Below, piece after piece: positions 1 to 8,895 of a stretch of 64,000 nt of DNA. A program made the translations under genes and the position numbers. The stretch is from Micromonospora rifamycinica. GTDB taxonomy: Bacteria; Actinomycetota; Actinomycetes; Mycobacteriales; Micromonosporaceae. Each line of letters begins with the position of its first letter. The first letter of the stretch is position 1. The stretch lies in assembly GCF_900090265.1 (NCBI RefSeq), contig NZ_LT607752.1, positions 6,888,001-6,952,000 of the forward strand, written 5' to 3'. The notes beneath the pieces are model-generated. The model did no database searches and was not told the origin of the DNA. It worked only from the letters and a program-made list of their open reading frames with translations.

Positions 1-132
1 TGGCGCGACGCGCTGCGCCGCGATCCCGCCCTGGCGCTGGGCCTGAACACCCACGACGGCGGGGTGGTCTACGGCCCGGTCGCCGAGGCGCACGGGATGG
101 CGACCCTTCCGCTGGCCGAGGTGCTGGCCTGA
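1..132 (+). CDS. ald: Alanine dehydrogenase, C-terminal end (partial)
   Basis: Only the last 43 codons are in the window, ending in TGA at 130-132. The peptide contains GLNTHDGGVVYGPVAEAHG and ends PLAEVLA, which resembles the tail of actinobacterial L-alanine dehydrogenases, the NAD-dependent enzymes that interconvert alanine and pyruvate. In many actinomycetes ald lies just upstream of xerD and the parA-scpAB genes, as here. The catalytic and NAD-binding parts lie outside the window, so the identification rests on the tail and on gene order. Confidence 0.62.
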   Translation, partial: WRDALRRDPALALGLNTHDGGVVYGPVAEAHGMATLPLAEVLA

Positions 133-188
133 CCGACCAGAGCCGCGCCGACGGGGCCGGGGAGCCGGCACCGGCCCTGCGGCGGGCC

Positions 189-1136
189 GTGCGCGGTTAC
201 CTCGACCACCTCACCGTGGAGCGGGGGCTGGCGGCGAACACCCTCACCGCGTACCGCCGGGACCTGGAGCGTTACCTGGCCACCCTGGCCGCAGCCGGGG
301 TGGCCGACCTGGCCGCCGTCGGGACCGGGCAGGTCGAGGCGCACCTCGCGCGGCTGCGGGCCGGCGACGCGGACCACCCGCCGCTGGCGGTGACCTCGGC
401 CGCCCGGGCCGCCTCCGCCGTGCGCGGGCTGCACCGGTTCGCCGTCCGGGAGGGACTGGCCGGCGCGGACCCCAGCCGGGACGTCCGCCCGCCCGCCGCC
501 GCTCGCCGGTTGCCCCGGGCGTTGCCGGTCGACGACGTGGTCCGGCTGCTGGACGCCGCTGGCGCGGTCACCGCCGCCGGCGACGGGGCGGCCGTCACGC
601 TGCGCGACCGGGCGCTGCTGGAGTTCCTGTACGGCACCGGCGCGCGGATCTCCGAGGCGGTCGGCGCGGCCGTGGACGACGTGGACGTCGACGAGGGCAC
701 CGCGCTGCTGCGCGGCAAGGGCGGGCGGACCCGGCTGGTGCCGGTCGGCGGGTACGCCGTGCGGGCGCTGCGGGCCTACCTGGTGCGGGCCCGGCCGGCG
801 CTGGTCGTCGCCGGCCGGGGCACGCCGGCGGTCTTCGTCAACGCCCGGGGCGGGCCGCTGACCCGGCAGGGCGCGTGGACCGTGCTGCGGCGGGCCGCGC
901 GGCGGGCCGGGCTGCCGGTGGACGGCCCGCAGGCGGTCTCCCCGCATACCCTGCGCCACTCGTACGCCACCCACCTGCTCGACGGCGGCGCCGACGTGCG
1001 GGTGGTGCAGGAACTCCTCGGCCACGCCTCGGTCACCACCACCCAGGTGTACACGTTGGTCACCGTGGACCGGCTGCGCGAGGTGTACGCCACCACCCAC
1101 CCCCGCGCCCGGGACACCCGCCAGCCGGGGCGCTGA
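189..1136 (+). CDS. xerD: Site-specific tyrosine recombinase XerD
   Basis: This 315-residue tyrosine recombinase resolves chromosome dimers at dif together with XerC. It has an N-terminal SAM-like core-binding domain (about 1-95) and a catalytic domain (about 110-300). The catalytic set is complete: R153 in GARISE, K177 in RGKGGR, H253 and R256 in HTLRHSYATHLL, H279 in LLGHAS, and nucleophile Y288 in TTQVYT. The GTG at 189 is used as start. The frame is open further upstream and an earlier non-ATG start near 129 is possible. Its place between ald and parA/scpAB is the usual actinobacterial one, so this is a housekeeping gene and not part of the mobile element downstream. Confidence 0.93.
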   Translation: MRGYLDHLTVERGLAANTLTAYRRDLERYLATLAAAGVADLAAVGTGQVEAHLARLRAGDADHPPLAVTSAARAASAVRGLHRFAVREGLAGADPSRDVRPPAAARRLPRALPVDDVVRLLDAAGAVTAAGDGAAVTLRDRALLEFLYGTGARISEAVGAAVDDVDVDEGTALLRGKGGRTRLVPVGGYAVRALRAYLVRARPALVVAGRGTPAVFVNARGGPLTRQGAWTVLRRAARRAGLPVDGPQAVSPHTLRHSYATHLLDGGADVRVVQELLGHASVTTTQVYTLVTVDRLREVYATTHPRARDTRQPGR

Positions 1137-1307
1137 CCGGCCGGTACGCCCGACACGCCGGACCGGTGCCGAACGCGCTGGTCGTCGGTGGCGTAGAGTC
1201 GGCATCGGCGCGGACCTCCTGGGCGACAACCGGGGTGCGCAGCGGCGCCGCGAAGGACGTCGGACTGCTCCGACGCCGGGTGGTCGTCGGGAGGGGGCAA
1301 CGAGGAC

Positions 1308-2231
1308 ATGGCTGGCAACGGTGATCGTGCCGACGCCTGGACGTCGGAGCTCCGTGAGCAGCAGGCGTCGCTCGGCGCCGACCTGGGTCCGGCCGACCCG
1401 GCCGCCTACACGATGCGCAAGCCGATCCCCGAGCCGATGCCCACCGACCGGCACGGTCCGGCCCGGATCATCGCGATGGCCAACCAGAAGGGTGGCGTCG
1501 GCAAGACCACCACCACCATCAACCTGGGTGCCGCCCTGGCCGAGTACGGCCGCAAGGTGCTGCTGGTCGACTTCGACCCGCAGGGCGCGCTCTCGGTGGG
1601 GCTGGGCGTGAACCCGCACAACCTCGACCTGTCGGTCTACAACCTGCTCATGCAGGACGACGTGATGGCCGAGGACGTCCTGATCAAGACGGACGTGGCC
1701 GGGCTGCACATCCTGCCCGCCAACATCGACCTCTCCGCCGCCGAGATACAGCTCGTCAACGAGGTCGCCCGGGAGATGGCCCTGGCCCGGGTGCTGCGCA
1801 ACGTGCGCAAGGAGTACGACTACATCCTGATCGACTGCCAGCCCTCGCTGGGCCTGCTGGCGATCAACGCGTTGACCGTGGCCCACGGGGTGCTCATCCC
1901 GCTCGAGTGCGAGTTCTTCAGCCTGCGCGGGGTGGCGCTGTTGCTGGACACCATCGACAAGGTCCGCGAACGGCTCAACTTCGACCTGGAACTCGAGGGC
2001 ATCCTCGCCACCATGTACGACAGCCGCACCACCCACTGCCGCCAGGTGCTCCAGCGCGTGGTCGAGGCGTTCGGCGACAAGGTCTACCAGACCGTCATCA
2101 CCAAGACGGTGAAGTTCCCCGAGTCCACGGTGGCCGGAGCGCCGATCACCACCCTCGACCCGGCCTCCTCCGGGGCCCGCAACTACCGGCAGCTGGCCCG
2201 CGAGGTGATCGCCGCCCAGGCCGACCGGTAG
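1308..2231 (+). CDS. parA: ParA/Soj-family partition-type ATPase
   Basis: This is a 307-residue ParA-type P-loop ATPase with a deviant Walker A motif, KGGVGKTT (61-68), and further ParA signatures in VDFDPQGAL and DCQPSLGLLAINAL. The N-terminal ~50 residues are a non-conserved extension. The ATG is preceded by the purine-rich GAGGGGG at 1291-1297. In actinobacteria this ParA paralogue sits with scpA/scpB, away from the oriC-proximal parAB pair, and is thought to assist chromosome organisation; that role is inferred from context. About 170 bp of non-coding DNA separates it from xerD and probably holds its promoter. Confidence 0.9.
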   Translation: MAGNGDRADAWTSELREQQASLGADLGPADPAAYTMRKPIPEPMPTDRHGPARIIAMANQKGGVGKTTTTINLGAALAEYGRKVLLVDFDPQGALSVGLGVNPHNLDLSVYNLLMQDDVMAEDVLIKTDVAGLHILPANIDLSAAEIQLVNEVAREMALARVLRNVRKEYDYILIDCQPSLGLLAINALTVAHGVLIPLECEFFSLRGVALLLDTIDKVRERLNFDLELEGILATMYDSRTTHCRQVLQRVVEAFGDKVYQTVITKTVKFPESTVAGAPITTLDPASSGARNYRQLAREVIAAQADR

Positions 2232-2317
2232 GCCGGGGTGCGCCGTCGCCGCGCCACGCCCGACCCGCCCCCGACGGCGACCACCTCCGCTGCCTGGGCG
2301 TGGACTACGGTCGTCCG

Positions 2318-3361
2318 GTGACCGCGCCACCGCTGCACCCGCCGCCGACCCCGCCGCCGCCGTCCGCGCCGGCCACCGGGGCCGCCGACGGGGCGACCGC
2401 TGCGGCGGAGGTGCCACCGACCGGGCAGGGCACCGGCTTCACCGTCCGGCTGGCGAACTTCACCGGCCCGTTCGACCTGCTGCTGCAACTGATCAGCAAA
2501 CACAAGCTGGACGTCACCGAGGTGGCCCTGCACACCGTCACCGACGAGTTCATCGCCTACATCCGGGCCATGGGCGACCAGTGGGACCTCGACGAGACCA
2601 GCGAGTTCCTGCTCATCGCCGCCACCCTGCTGGACCTGAAGGCCGCCCGGCTGCTGCCCTCGGCCGAGGTGGAGGACGAGGAGGACCTCGCCCTGCTGGA
2701 GGCGCGGGACCTGCTCTTCGCCCGGCTGTTGCAGTACAAGGCGTTCAAGGAGGCGGCGGCGCACATCGCCGAGCTGGAGGCGGTCGGCGGTCGGCGGTAC
2801 CCGCGCGCGGTCACCCTGGAGCCCCGGTACGCCGAGGCCCTGCCCGACCTGGTGCTCGGCATCGGCCCTGAGCGGCTGCTCAAGCTGGCGGTCCGGGCGA
2901 TGACCCCGAAACCGGTGCCGGAGGTCTCCATCGCGCACGTGCACCTGGTCCGGGTCAGCGTCCGGGAGCACGCGGCGATCCTGGCCGAGCGGCTGCGCCG
3001 GTCCGGCGTCGCCACCTTCACGCTGCTCTGCGCCGACTGCGGGATCACCCTGGAGGTGGTGGCCCGCTTCCTGGCCCTGCTGGAGCTGTACCGGGAGGGC
3101 CTGGTCGCCTTCGTCCAGGAGGAGGCCCTGGAGGAGCTGACCGTACGCTGGACCGGCCCCGCCGACGGGGGTGCCGACCTGCACGTCGACGAGTACGCCG
3201 GCAGCCCCGTCGACCCCGCCCCGGTGGATCCCGCCCCCGGGCGTCCGGCCGGTGCCGCGCCCGCCGGGGCCGACCCCGTGCCGGGCGAACCCACCGCTCC
3301 GGTGCCCGCCACCGGAGTGCCCACCGGACCGGCGGACGAGCCCGCATCGACGCAGGAGTGA
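2318..3361 (+). CDS. scpA: Segregation and condensation protein A
   Basis: ScpA is the kleisin subunit that bridges SMC heads in the SMC-ScpAB condensin. The conserved N-terminus begins near FTVRLANFTGPFDLLLQL and continues into KHKLDVTEV and the region around TSEFLLIAATLLDLKAARLLP. The C-terminal winged-helix part ends in YREGLVAFVQEE. A tail of about 65 residues rich in Pro and Ala follows and is not conserved in the family. GTG at 2318 is preferred; an in-frame GTG at 2300 is an alternative, and the open frame further upstream overlaps parA and is not credible. The scpB start region follows immediately. Confidence 0.92.
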   Translation: MTAPPLHPPPTPPPPSAPATGAADGATAAAEVPPTGQGTGFTVRLANFTGPFDLLLQLISKHKLDVTEVALHTVTDEFIAYIRAMGDQWDLDETSEFLLIAATLLDLKAARLLPSAEVEDEEDLALLEARDLLFARLLQYKAFKEAAAHIAELEAVGGRRYPRAVTLEPRYAEALPDLVLGIGPERLLKLAVRAMTPKPVPEVSIAHVHLVRVSVREHAAILAERLRRSGVATFTLLCADCGITLEVVARFLALLELYREGLVAFVQEEALEELTVRWTGPADGGADLHVDEYAGSPVDPAPVDPAPGRPAGAAPAGADPVPGEPTAPVPATGVPTGPADEPASTQE

Positions 3362-3424
3362 CGTGATGAGCGACGAGGAGCGCCAGGACTCGCTGGCCGA
3401 CCAGGCCGCCGCCTGGGTTCCCCC

Positions 3425-4300
3425 GTGGGAACGCCCCACCGCCCGACAGAACACCGCCCCCCACCCGCCGAGACGGCATCCGCCGATCCGGGCCGGACGC
3501 CGGCCGAGGCGGTGCCGGGTGGTCCCGGCGCGCCGGCGACGGCGGCGGGGGAGCGGGGCGCGCCGGCGACGGCGGCGGGGGAGCGGGGCGCGCCGGCGAC
3601 GGCGGCGGGGGAGCGGGGCGCGCCGGGGACGGCGGCGGGGGAGCGGGGCGCGCCGGGGACGGCGGCGGGGGAGCGGGGCGCGGCGGGCGTACCGGGGCGG
3701 CAGCCGGCGGGGCGGCGGCGGGCGGCGGTCGCGCCGGAGCCGGCGCCCGAGCTGGACGACGCGGAGCTGCGCGGCGCGTTGGAGGCCATCCTGCTGGTGG
3801 TCGACGAGCCGGTCAGCGAGCTGGTGCTGGCCCAGGTGCTCCAGCAGCGGCCGGAGCGGATCGGGCCGGTGCTCGACGATATCGCCGCCGGCTACACCGC
3901 CGCCGGGCACGGTTTCGAGCTGCGCCGGGCGGCGGGGGGCTGGCGGCTCTACACCCGGCCGGAATACGCGGCCCACGTGGAGCGGTTCGTGCTGGACGGG
4001 CAGTCGGCCCGGCTGACCCAGGCCGCCCTGGAGACGCTCGCGGTGATCGCCTACAAGCAGCCGGTGACCCGGGGCCGGGTCTCGGCCATCCGGGGTGTCA
4101 ACTGTGACGGGGTGCTCCGTACCCTGGTGTCGCGTGGGTTGGTCGAGGAGTGCGGCGCCGAACCGGACAGCGGTGCTTTCCTCTACCGGACCACCACGAT
4201 GTTCCTGGAGAAGCTGGGCCTGGACTCGGTCGCCGACCTGCCCCCGCTTGCCCCGTTCCTCCCCGACGACGTAGAAGAGCTTGCCGATGCCACGCGATAA
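3425..4300 (+). CDS. scpB: Segregation and condensation protein B (N-terminus uncertain, possible frameshift)
   Basis: ScpB is the winged-helix partner of ScpA in the SMC complex. The conserved core runs from LDDAELRGALEAILLVVDEP to FLEKLGLDSVADLP and includes TQAALETLAVIAYKQPVTR. The start is unclear. An ATG at 3366, just after the scpA stop, opens a plausible N-terminus (MSDEERQDSLADQAAAWVPP) in another frame. Joining it to the core needs one extra base near the run of six C at 3457-3462. The GTG at 3425 is the first start in the core frame. The N-terminal linker is an expanded GAPATAAGER repeat. The gene overlaps rluB by 14 bp. Confidence 0.85.
   Translation: MGTPHRPTEHRPPPAETASADPGRTPAEAVPGGPGAPATAAGERGAPATAAGERGAPATAAGERGAPGTAAGERGAPGTAAGERGAAGVPGRQPAGRRRAAVAPEPAPELDDAELRGALEAILLVVDEPVSELVLAQVLQQRPERIGPVLDDIAAGYTAAGHGFELRRAAGGWRLYTRPEYAAHVERFVLDGQSARLTQAALETLAVIAYKQPVTRGRVSAIRGVNCDGVLRTLVSRGLVEECGAEPDSGAFLYRTTTMFLEKLGLDSVADLPPLAPFLPDDVEELADATR
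3527..3676 (+). repeat. Five tandem 30-bp repeats inside scpB
   Basis: Five head-to-tail 30-bp units encode GAPATAAGER or GAPGTAAGER in the linker before the ScpB core; units 1-3 have GCG and units 4-5 GGG at the fourth codon. The unit length is a multiple of three, so copy-number change keeps the frame. The near identity indicates recent slippage in a very GC-rich sequence. Confidence 0.95.
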
Positions 4301-5057
4301 CCGTTCCCCCAAGTCCGACGCCCCGGTGTACGAGGGCGCCGAACGCCTCCAGAAGGTGCTCGCCGCCGCCGGTGTCGGCTCCCGGCGTGCCTGCGAGGAC
4401 CTGATCTTCCGGCGTCGGGTGACCGTGGACGGCCGGGTCGCCCAGCTCGGGGACAAGGTCGACCCGGCCACCGCCGTGATCCACGTCGACGGCGAACGCC
4501 TCCAGGCCGACAACCGCCTGGTCTACGTGGCGATGAACAAGCCGCGCGGGGTGGTCACCACGATGGCCGACGACATGGGCCGCAACGAACTCGCCGAGTT
4601 CATCGGCAACCGGGTGGAGCAGCGGGTCTACCACGTCGGGCGGCTCGACGCCGACAGCGAGGGGCTGCTGCTGCTCACCAACGACGGCACCCTCACCCAC
4701 AAGCTGATGCACCCGTCGTACCGGGTGCTCAAGACCTACCTGGCCGAGGTGGCCGGGCCGATCCCACGCAACCTGGGCAAGCGCCTGCTGGCCGGCGTCG
4801 AGCTGGAGGACGGGCCGGTGAAGGTCGACGCGTTCCGGGTGGTGGACACCCTGGGACGCAGCGCCCAGGTGGAGCTGAGCCTGCACGAGGGGCGCAAGCA
4901 CATCGTCCGCCGGTTGCTGGCCGAGGTCGGGCACCCGGTGACCCGGCTGGTGCGTACCTCGATCGGGCCGATCAAGCTCGGTGACCTGCGTACCGGGCGG
5001 ATCCGCCGGCTGACCAACGCGGAGGTCGCCGCCCTGTTCAAGGCCGTGGGTGACTGA
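4287..5057 (+). CDS. rluB: 23S rRNA pseudouridine synthase, RluB/RsuA family
   Basis: This 256-residue pseudouridine synthase modifies a uridine of large-subunit rRNA. An S4 RNA-binding domain (about 18-65, ERLQKVLAAAGVGSRRACED) precedes the catalytic domain. The family motif GRLDADSEGLLLLTNDG contains the catalytic Asp at about D121, and the C-terminal part has LHEGRKHIVRRLL. The ATG at 4287 is chosen; a TTG lies at 4281. The gene overlaps the end of scpB by 14 bp, so the two are probably translationally coupled. The order scpB-rluB-cmk-der is conserved in actinobacteria. Confidence 0.93.
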   Translation: MPRDNRSPKSDAPVYEGAERLQKVLAAAGVGSRRACEDLIFRRRVTVDGRVAQLGDKVDPATAVIHVDGERLQADNRLVYVAMNKPRGVVTTMADDMGRNELAEFIGNRVEQRVYHVGRLDADSEGLLLLTNDGTLTHKLMHPSYRVLKTYLAEVAGPIPRNLGKRLLAGVELEDGPVKVDAFRVVDTLGRSAQVELSLHEGRKHIVRRLLAEVGHPVTRLVRTSIGPIKLGDLRTGRIRRLTNAEVAALFKAVGD

Positions 5058-5249
5058 CCGGAGTCGCAGCGGGTAGGTGTGCCGGTAGGCTTCCACGCGG
5101 CCCACGGGCCGGCGGGTGGCGTGCGTCGCCCCCGGCGGCGGCGCGTGGGGCCGACCCGCGGGGCGCGGGGATGATGGATGACGATCGACTACCGCTCAAC
5201 GGCGCCGGAAAACCGGCGACCCGCGAGGTACGGGCTGAGGAGGACAACG

Positions 5250-5930
5250 GTGGAGGAAAACGTACGGGCCGGGCGTTGCGTGGTCGCTGTGGACGGGCCG
5301 TCCGGTTCGGGTAAGTCCACCGTCTCGCGGCGGCTCGCCGTCGACCTCGGTGCCCGCTACCTGGACACCGGCGCGATGTACCGGGCGATCACCTGGGCGG
5401 TGCTGCGCTCCGGCGTCGACCTGGCCGACGCCGCAGCCGTGGGCAAGGTCGCCGGTGAGGTCGAGCTGCGCATCGGCACCGATCCCCGGGGGTACGGCGT
5501 GACCGTCGACGGGGTGGGTGTCGATGCGGACATCCGGGGGCCGGAGGTGACCGGCGCGGTCTCCGCGGTGGCCGCCGTGCCGGCGGTACGCACGCTGCTC
5601 GTCGCCCGGCAGCGGGACATGATCGCCCATGCCGGCCGGATCGTCGTCGAGGGCCGGGACATCGGCTCCGTGGTGGCCCCGGACGCCGACCTGAAGGTCT
5701 ACCTGACCGCCTCCGAGGCGGCCCGGGCCCGGCGGCGTAGCGCCGAGGACGCCGCCGACGTCGCGGCGACCGCCGCCGACCTGGCCCGGCGGGACCGGCT
5801 CGACTCCACCCGCACGGTCGACCCGCTGCGGCAGTCCACCGACGCCGTCGAACTGGACACCACCGAGTTGGGCATCGACGAGGTCGTCGCCCGGCTGCGT
5901 GAGCTGCTCACCGAGCGGGGCGTGGCATGA
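5250..5930 (+). CDS. cmk: Cytidylate kinase
   Basis: This enzyme phosphorylates CMP/dCMP with ATP in pyrimidine nucleotide salvage. The P-loop DGPSGSGKSTVSRRLA lies near the N-terminus. The CMP-binding region includes LDTGAMYRA, and VVEGRDIGSVV and the LID segment RRSAEDAADVAAT follow. GTG at 5250 is chosen because AGGAGG lies six bases upstream at 5238-5243. An ATG at 5178 would add 24 unconserved residues. The product is 226 residues, normal for Cmk. The stop overlaps the der start as ATGA. Confidence 0.94.
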   Translation: MEENVRAGRCVVAVDGPSGSGKSTVSRRLAVDLGARYLDTGAMYRAITWAVLRSGVDLADAAAVGKVAGEVELRIGTDPRGYGVTVDGVGVDADIRGPEVTGAVSAVAAVPAVRTLLVARQRDMIAHAGRIVVEGRDIGSVVAPDADLKVYLTASEAARARRRSAEDAADVAATAADLARRDRLDSTRTVDPLRQSTDAVELDTTELGIDEVVARLRELLTERGVA

Positions 5931-7324
5931 GCGACGGATGGGTGGAGCTGCGCGAGCCGGAGGCCGCCGTCGAGGAGCCGACCGGGCCGCAGCCCGTGGT
6001 CGCTGTGGTCGGCCGCCCCAACGTGGGCAAGTCGACGCTGGTCAACCGGATCATCGGCCGCCGGCAGGCGGTCGTGGAGGACGTCCCCGGGGTGACCCGG
6101 GACCGGGTGCCGTACGACGCGCAGTGGAACGGCCGGACGTTCACCGTGGTGGACACCGGCGGCTGGGAACCGGACGCGAAGGACCGGGCGGCGGCCATCG
6201 CCGCCCAGGCCGAGACGGCGGTGGTCACCGCCGATGTGGTGATCTTCGTGGTCGACGCCATGGTCGGCGCGACCGATGTGGACGAGGCCGCGGTGAAGAT
6301 GCTGCGACGCAGCGCCAAGCCGGTGATCCTGGTGGCCAACAAGACCGACAACACCGCCATCGAGATGGAGGCGACCTCGCTCTGGTCGCTGGGCCTCGGC
6401 GAGCCGTACCCGGTCTCCGCGCTGCACGGCCGGGGCTCCGGCGAACTGCTCGACGCGATCCTGGACGCGCTGCCGGACGCGCCGAAGATCGTCGAGAACC
6501 GGCCGCGCGGCCCGCGCCGGGTGGCCCTGGTGGGCCGGCCCAACGTCGGCAAGTCGAGCCTGCTCAACCGGTTCTCCGGCGAGGAGCGGGCGGTCGTCGA
6601 CGCGGTCGCCGGCACCACCGTGGACCCGGTGGACAGCCTGGTCGAGATCGGCGGCGAGACCTGGCAACTGGTCGACACCGCCGGGCTGCGCAAGCGGGTC
6701 GGCAAGGCCAGCGGCACCGAGTACTACGCCAGCCTGCGGACCGCCGGCGCCATCGAGGCGGCCGAGGTGGCCGTGGTGCTGCTCGACTCCCACGAGCCGA
6801 TCAGCGAGCAGGACCAGCGGATCCTGACCATGGTCGTCGAGGCCGGCCGGGCACTGGTGATCGTCTTCAACAAGTGGGACCTGGTCGACGCCGACCGTCG
6901 GTACTACCTGGACAAGGAGATCGACCGGGAGCTGCGCCGGATCCCCTGGGCGATCCGGCTCAACCTGTCGGCGCAGACCGGCCGGGCCGTCGACAAGCTC
7001 GCCCCTGCGCTGCGACGGGCGTTGGCGAGCTGGGAGACCCGGGTGCCGACCGCCCAGCTCAACCAGTGGCTCACCGCCCTGGTCCAGGCCACCCCGCACC
7101 CGGTGCGTGGCGGCCGGGCTCCGAAGATCCTCTTCGCCACCCAGGCGGGGGTCTCCCCGCCGCGGTTCGTGCTCTTCACCACCGCGCCGCTGGACGCCGG
7201 CTACCAGCGCTTCGTCGAGCGCAAGCTCCGCGAGGAGTTCGGCTTCGAGGGCAGCCCGGTGGAGATCTCGGTACGCCCCCGCAAGAAGCTCGGCCCCGGC
7301 GGCCGAGGCAAGGCGCACGGCTGA
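5927..7324 (+). CDS. der: Ribosome-assembly GTPase Der (EngA)
   Basis: This is a 465-residue double GTPase for 50S ribosome assembly. The first G domain starts with GRPNVGKS at 29-36 and has NKTDNT as its G4 motif. The second has GRPNVGKSS at about 203-211 and NKWDLV. A KH-like domain occupies the C-terminus (about 375-465). The start overlaps the cmk stop. A strong terminator follows at 7338-7370, so the gene closes the housekeeping operon. Confidence 0.96.
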   Translation: MSDGWVELREPEAAVEEPTGPQPVVAVVGRPNVGKSTLVNRIIGRRQAVVEDVPGVTRDRVPYDAQWNGRTFTVVDTGGWEPDAKDRAAAIAAQAETAVVTADVVIFVVDAMVGATDVDEAAVKMLRRSAKPVILVANKTDNTAIEMEATSLWSLGLGEPYPVSALHGRGSGELLDAILDALPDAPKIVENRPRGPRRVALVGRPNVGKSSLLNRFSGEERAVVDAVAGTTVDPVDSLVEIGGETWQLVDTAGLRKRVGKASGTEYYASLRTAGAIEAAEVAVVLLDSHEPISEQDQRILTMVVEAGRALVIVFNKWDLVDADRRYYLDKEIDRELRRIPWAIRLNLSAQTGRAVDKLAPALRRALASWETRVPTAQLNQWLTALVQATPHPVRGGRAPKILFATQAGVSPPRFVLFTTAPLDAGYQRFVERKLREEFGFEGSPVEISVRPRKKLGPGGRGKAHG

Positions 7325-7337
7325 CCAACCTCCGGCG

Positions 7338-7370
7338 AAAGGGGGGTCGGGTCCACCCCGACCCCCCTTT
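7338..7370 (+). terminator. Rho-independent terminator after der
   Basis: A perfect 14-bp stem (AAAGGGGGGTCGGG at 7338-7351 paired with 7357-7370) closes a 5-nt loop and ends in TTT. It lies 14 bp after the der stop codon. Confidence 0.88.
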
Positions 7371-7491
7371 CCTAGGATGCTTTAGGCGAGGTGGCGGCGG
7401 TCGCGCGGTGCGGCAGGGGCCTGTGCGCGCGGCGCGAAGATCCTGCGCTAAGCTGTACCGGCTGCCGCAGGGGAAACCACGCGGAGAGCAA

Positions 7492-7565
<74 letters not shown>

Positions 7566-7574
7566 CAGACAAAA

Positions 7575-7606
7575 AGCCCTGACCAGCGGGAACGCTGGTC
7601 AGGGCT
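7575..7606 (+). terminator. Terminator downstream of tRNA-Pro
   Basis: A 14-bp perfect stem (AGCCCTGACCAGCG, loop GGAA, complementary arm) is preceded by A-rich sequence and followed by TCGATTTTCTTCT. It may also stop transcription entering from the element. The 74 bp between it and the integrase stop hold nothing else recognisable. Confidence 0.87.
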
Positions 7607-7680
7607 TCGATTTTCTTCTATGAAGATTTGAACCTCCCCCCGAAAACCCCCCGTTTACCGGGGTCGGCGGTCAGGTTCTG

Positions 7681-8892
7681 TCATCCATGTGCATCGTTGG
7701 GATTTGGTGGTACGGAACGGCGGTGGCGGTGGGTGCCCAGCCGTTCGAGGATGTCGGAGACGTCCGGGGCTTGGACGGCTTTGGCGATGTAGTAGGTGTC
7801 GGTGACCTCCTCGCTGGAGTGTCCGAGCTGCGCGGACGCGCTCTTGGTGTCCTTCTCTTCCTTGATGAGGGTGGCGACGGTCTTGCGGAAGGTGTGCGGG
7901 GTGACCCAGTCGAGGTCGGTGTCGGCGCGGGCCTGACGCCACTGGCGGCGGACATTGTTGGGGGAGAGCCAGGTGCCGCGCCGGGACGCGAAGATCGCAT
8001 CGTGGGGGTTGTCGGGGGCGTCGACTTTGCGGTCCATGAGCATGCCGATGGCGAATCGGGGCAGGACGACCATCCGGTGGCCGGCGTCGCTCTTGGTCCA
8101 GGGTTGTCGGAAGATTCCCTGGCCTGTGACGAAGACCAGGGTGCCGCAGATCGTCAGGGTGGGGCGTTCGGTGGCGAGGTCGAGGTCTTCCCAGCGCAGG
8201 GCGAGGATCTCGCCGATGCGAGCGCCGGTGGCGAGCATGAGGTCGACGACGTCGGCCAGGTCGCCGGTGTGTCGGGGTCCGGGTTTGCCGGGGACCGGTC
8301 GCTGCCAGTCGCGGATGGCGGTTCTTACGGCGTGGAGGTGTTCGTCGGAGAGGGCGACGACGGTGCGGCGGGGTTTGCGGAGCCGCCCGGTGTCGCGTAC
8401 GGGGTTGGTGGGGATCGCTCCGTGGCGGACGGCCAGCGCGAACATCTGGCTGAGGACCACCTTGACGCCTTTGGCCGCTGCGGGGCGGTCCTTGGCGATC
8501 TCGCGGAGGAACCTGTCCAGGCGTCCGACGCTGGCCTCTCGGATGCGGAGGTTGCCGAGGGCGGGCAGGATCGCGGTACGCACGCTGGTCTCATATCGGT
8601 GGATGGTCTGAGGTGCGATCCGTTCCTCGGCGGTGATCTCTTCGATCCACACTTCGGCCAGGCGGCTGACGCGGGTCTCCCGTGTGATCTCGTCGTCGTT
8701 GGGGGTGGTGCGGTCACGCAGCTTGACCTTCAGCGCCCGTTCGGCTGCGGCGCGGGTGGCGTCGGTGGCCTCGATGTCACGGGTCTTGCCGTCGTAGTCA
8801 CGGAACCGGGCGCGTGCGCGGAACCGGTTGGCGGCGAGCTTCTCGGTACGGATGGTGCCCCAGGTGCCGATGGGAAGTTCGGGTCGGGCCAT
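7681..8892 (-). CDS. int: Element integrase, tyrosine recombinase family
   Basis: This 403-residue phage/ICE-type integrase should drive integration at, and with the neighbouring small HTH protein excision from, tRNA-Pro. An N-terminal arm-binding part and a core-binding domain (about 75-175) precede the catalytic domain. Catalytic residues are R225 in ATGARIGEIL, K268 in WTKSDAG, H333 and R336 in PHTFRKT, H358 in LGHSS, and Y367 (or Y368) in DTYY. The gene lies 3 bp after the small HTH gene and points toward the tRNA, the usual arrangement for an element end. Confidence 0.95.
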   Translation of the reverse strand: MARPELPIGTWGTIRTEKLAANRFRARARFRDYDGKTRDIEATDATRAAAERALKVKLRDRTTPNDDEITRETRVSRLAEVWIEEITAEERIAPQTIHRYETSVRTAILPALGNLRIREASVGRLDRFLREIAKDRPAAAKGVKVVLSQMFALAVRHGAIPTNPVRDTGRLRKPRRTVVALSDEHLHAVRTAIRDWQRPVPGKPGPRHTGDLADVVDLMLATGARIGEILALRWEDLDLATERPTLTICGTLVFVTGQGIFRQPWTKSDAGHRMVVLPRFAIGMLMDRKVDAPDNPHDAIFASRRGTWLSPNNVRRQWRQARADTDLDWVTPHTFRKTVATLIKEEKDTKSASAQLGHSSEEVTDTYYIAKAVQAPDVSDILERLGTHRHRRSVPPNPNDAHG

Positions 8893-8895
8893 GAC

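Noticed and set aside
69..2417. 782-codon minus-strand open frame
   Set aside because: It is antisense to xerD, parA and scpA, which have clear family motifs; long antisense frames are expected at this GC content.
3527..3676. Short tandem repeats as a CRISPR array
   Set aside because: The units are contiguous without spacers and lie in frame within scpB.
2183..4513. 776-codon minus-strand open frame with Arg/Pro repeats
   Set aside because: It is a shadow of scpA/scpB/rluB; the repeated peptide is the antisense of the 30-bp scpB repeats.
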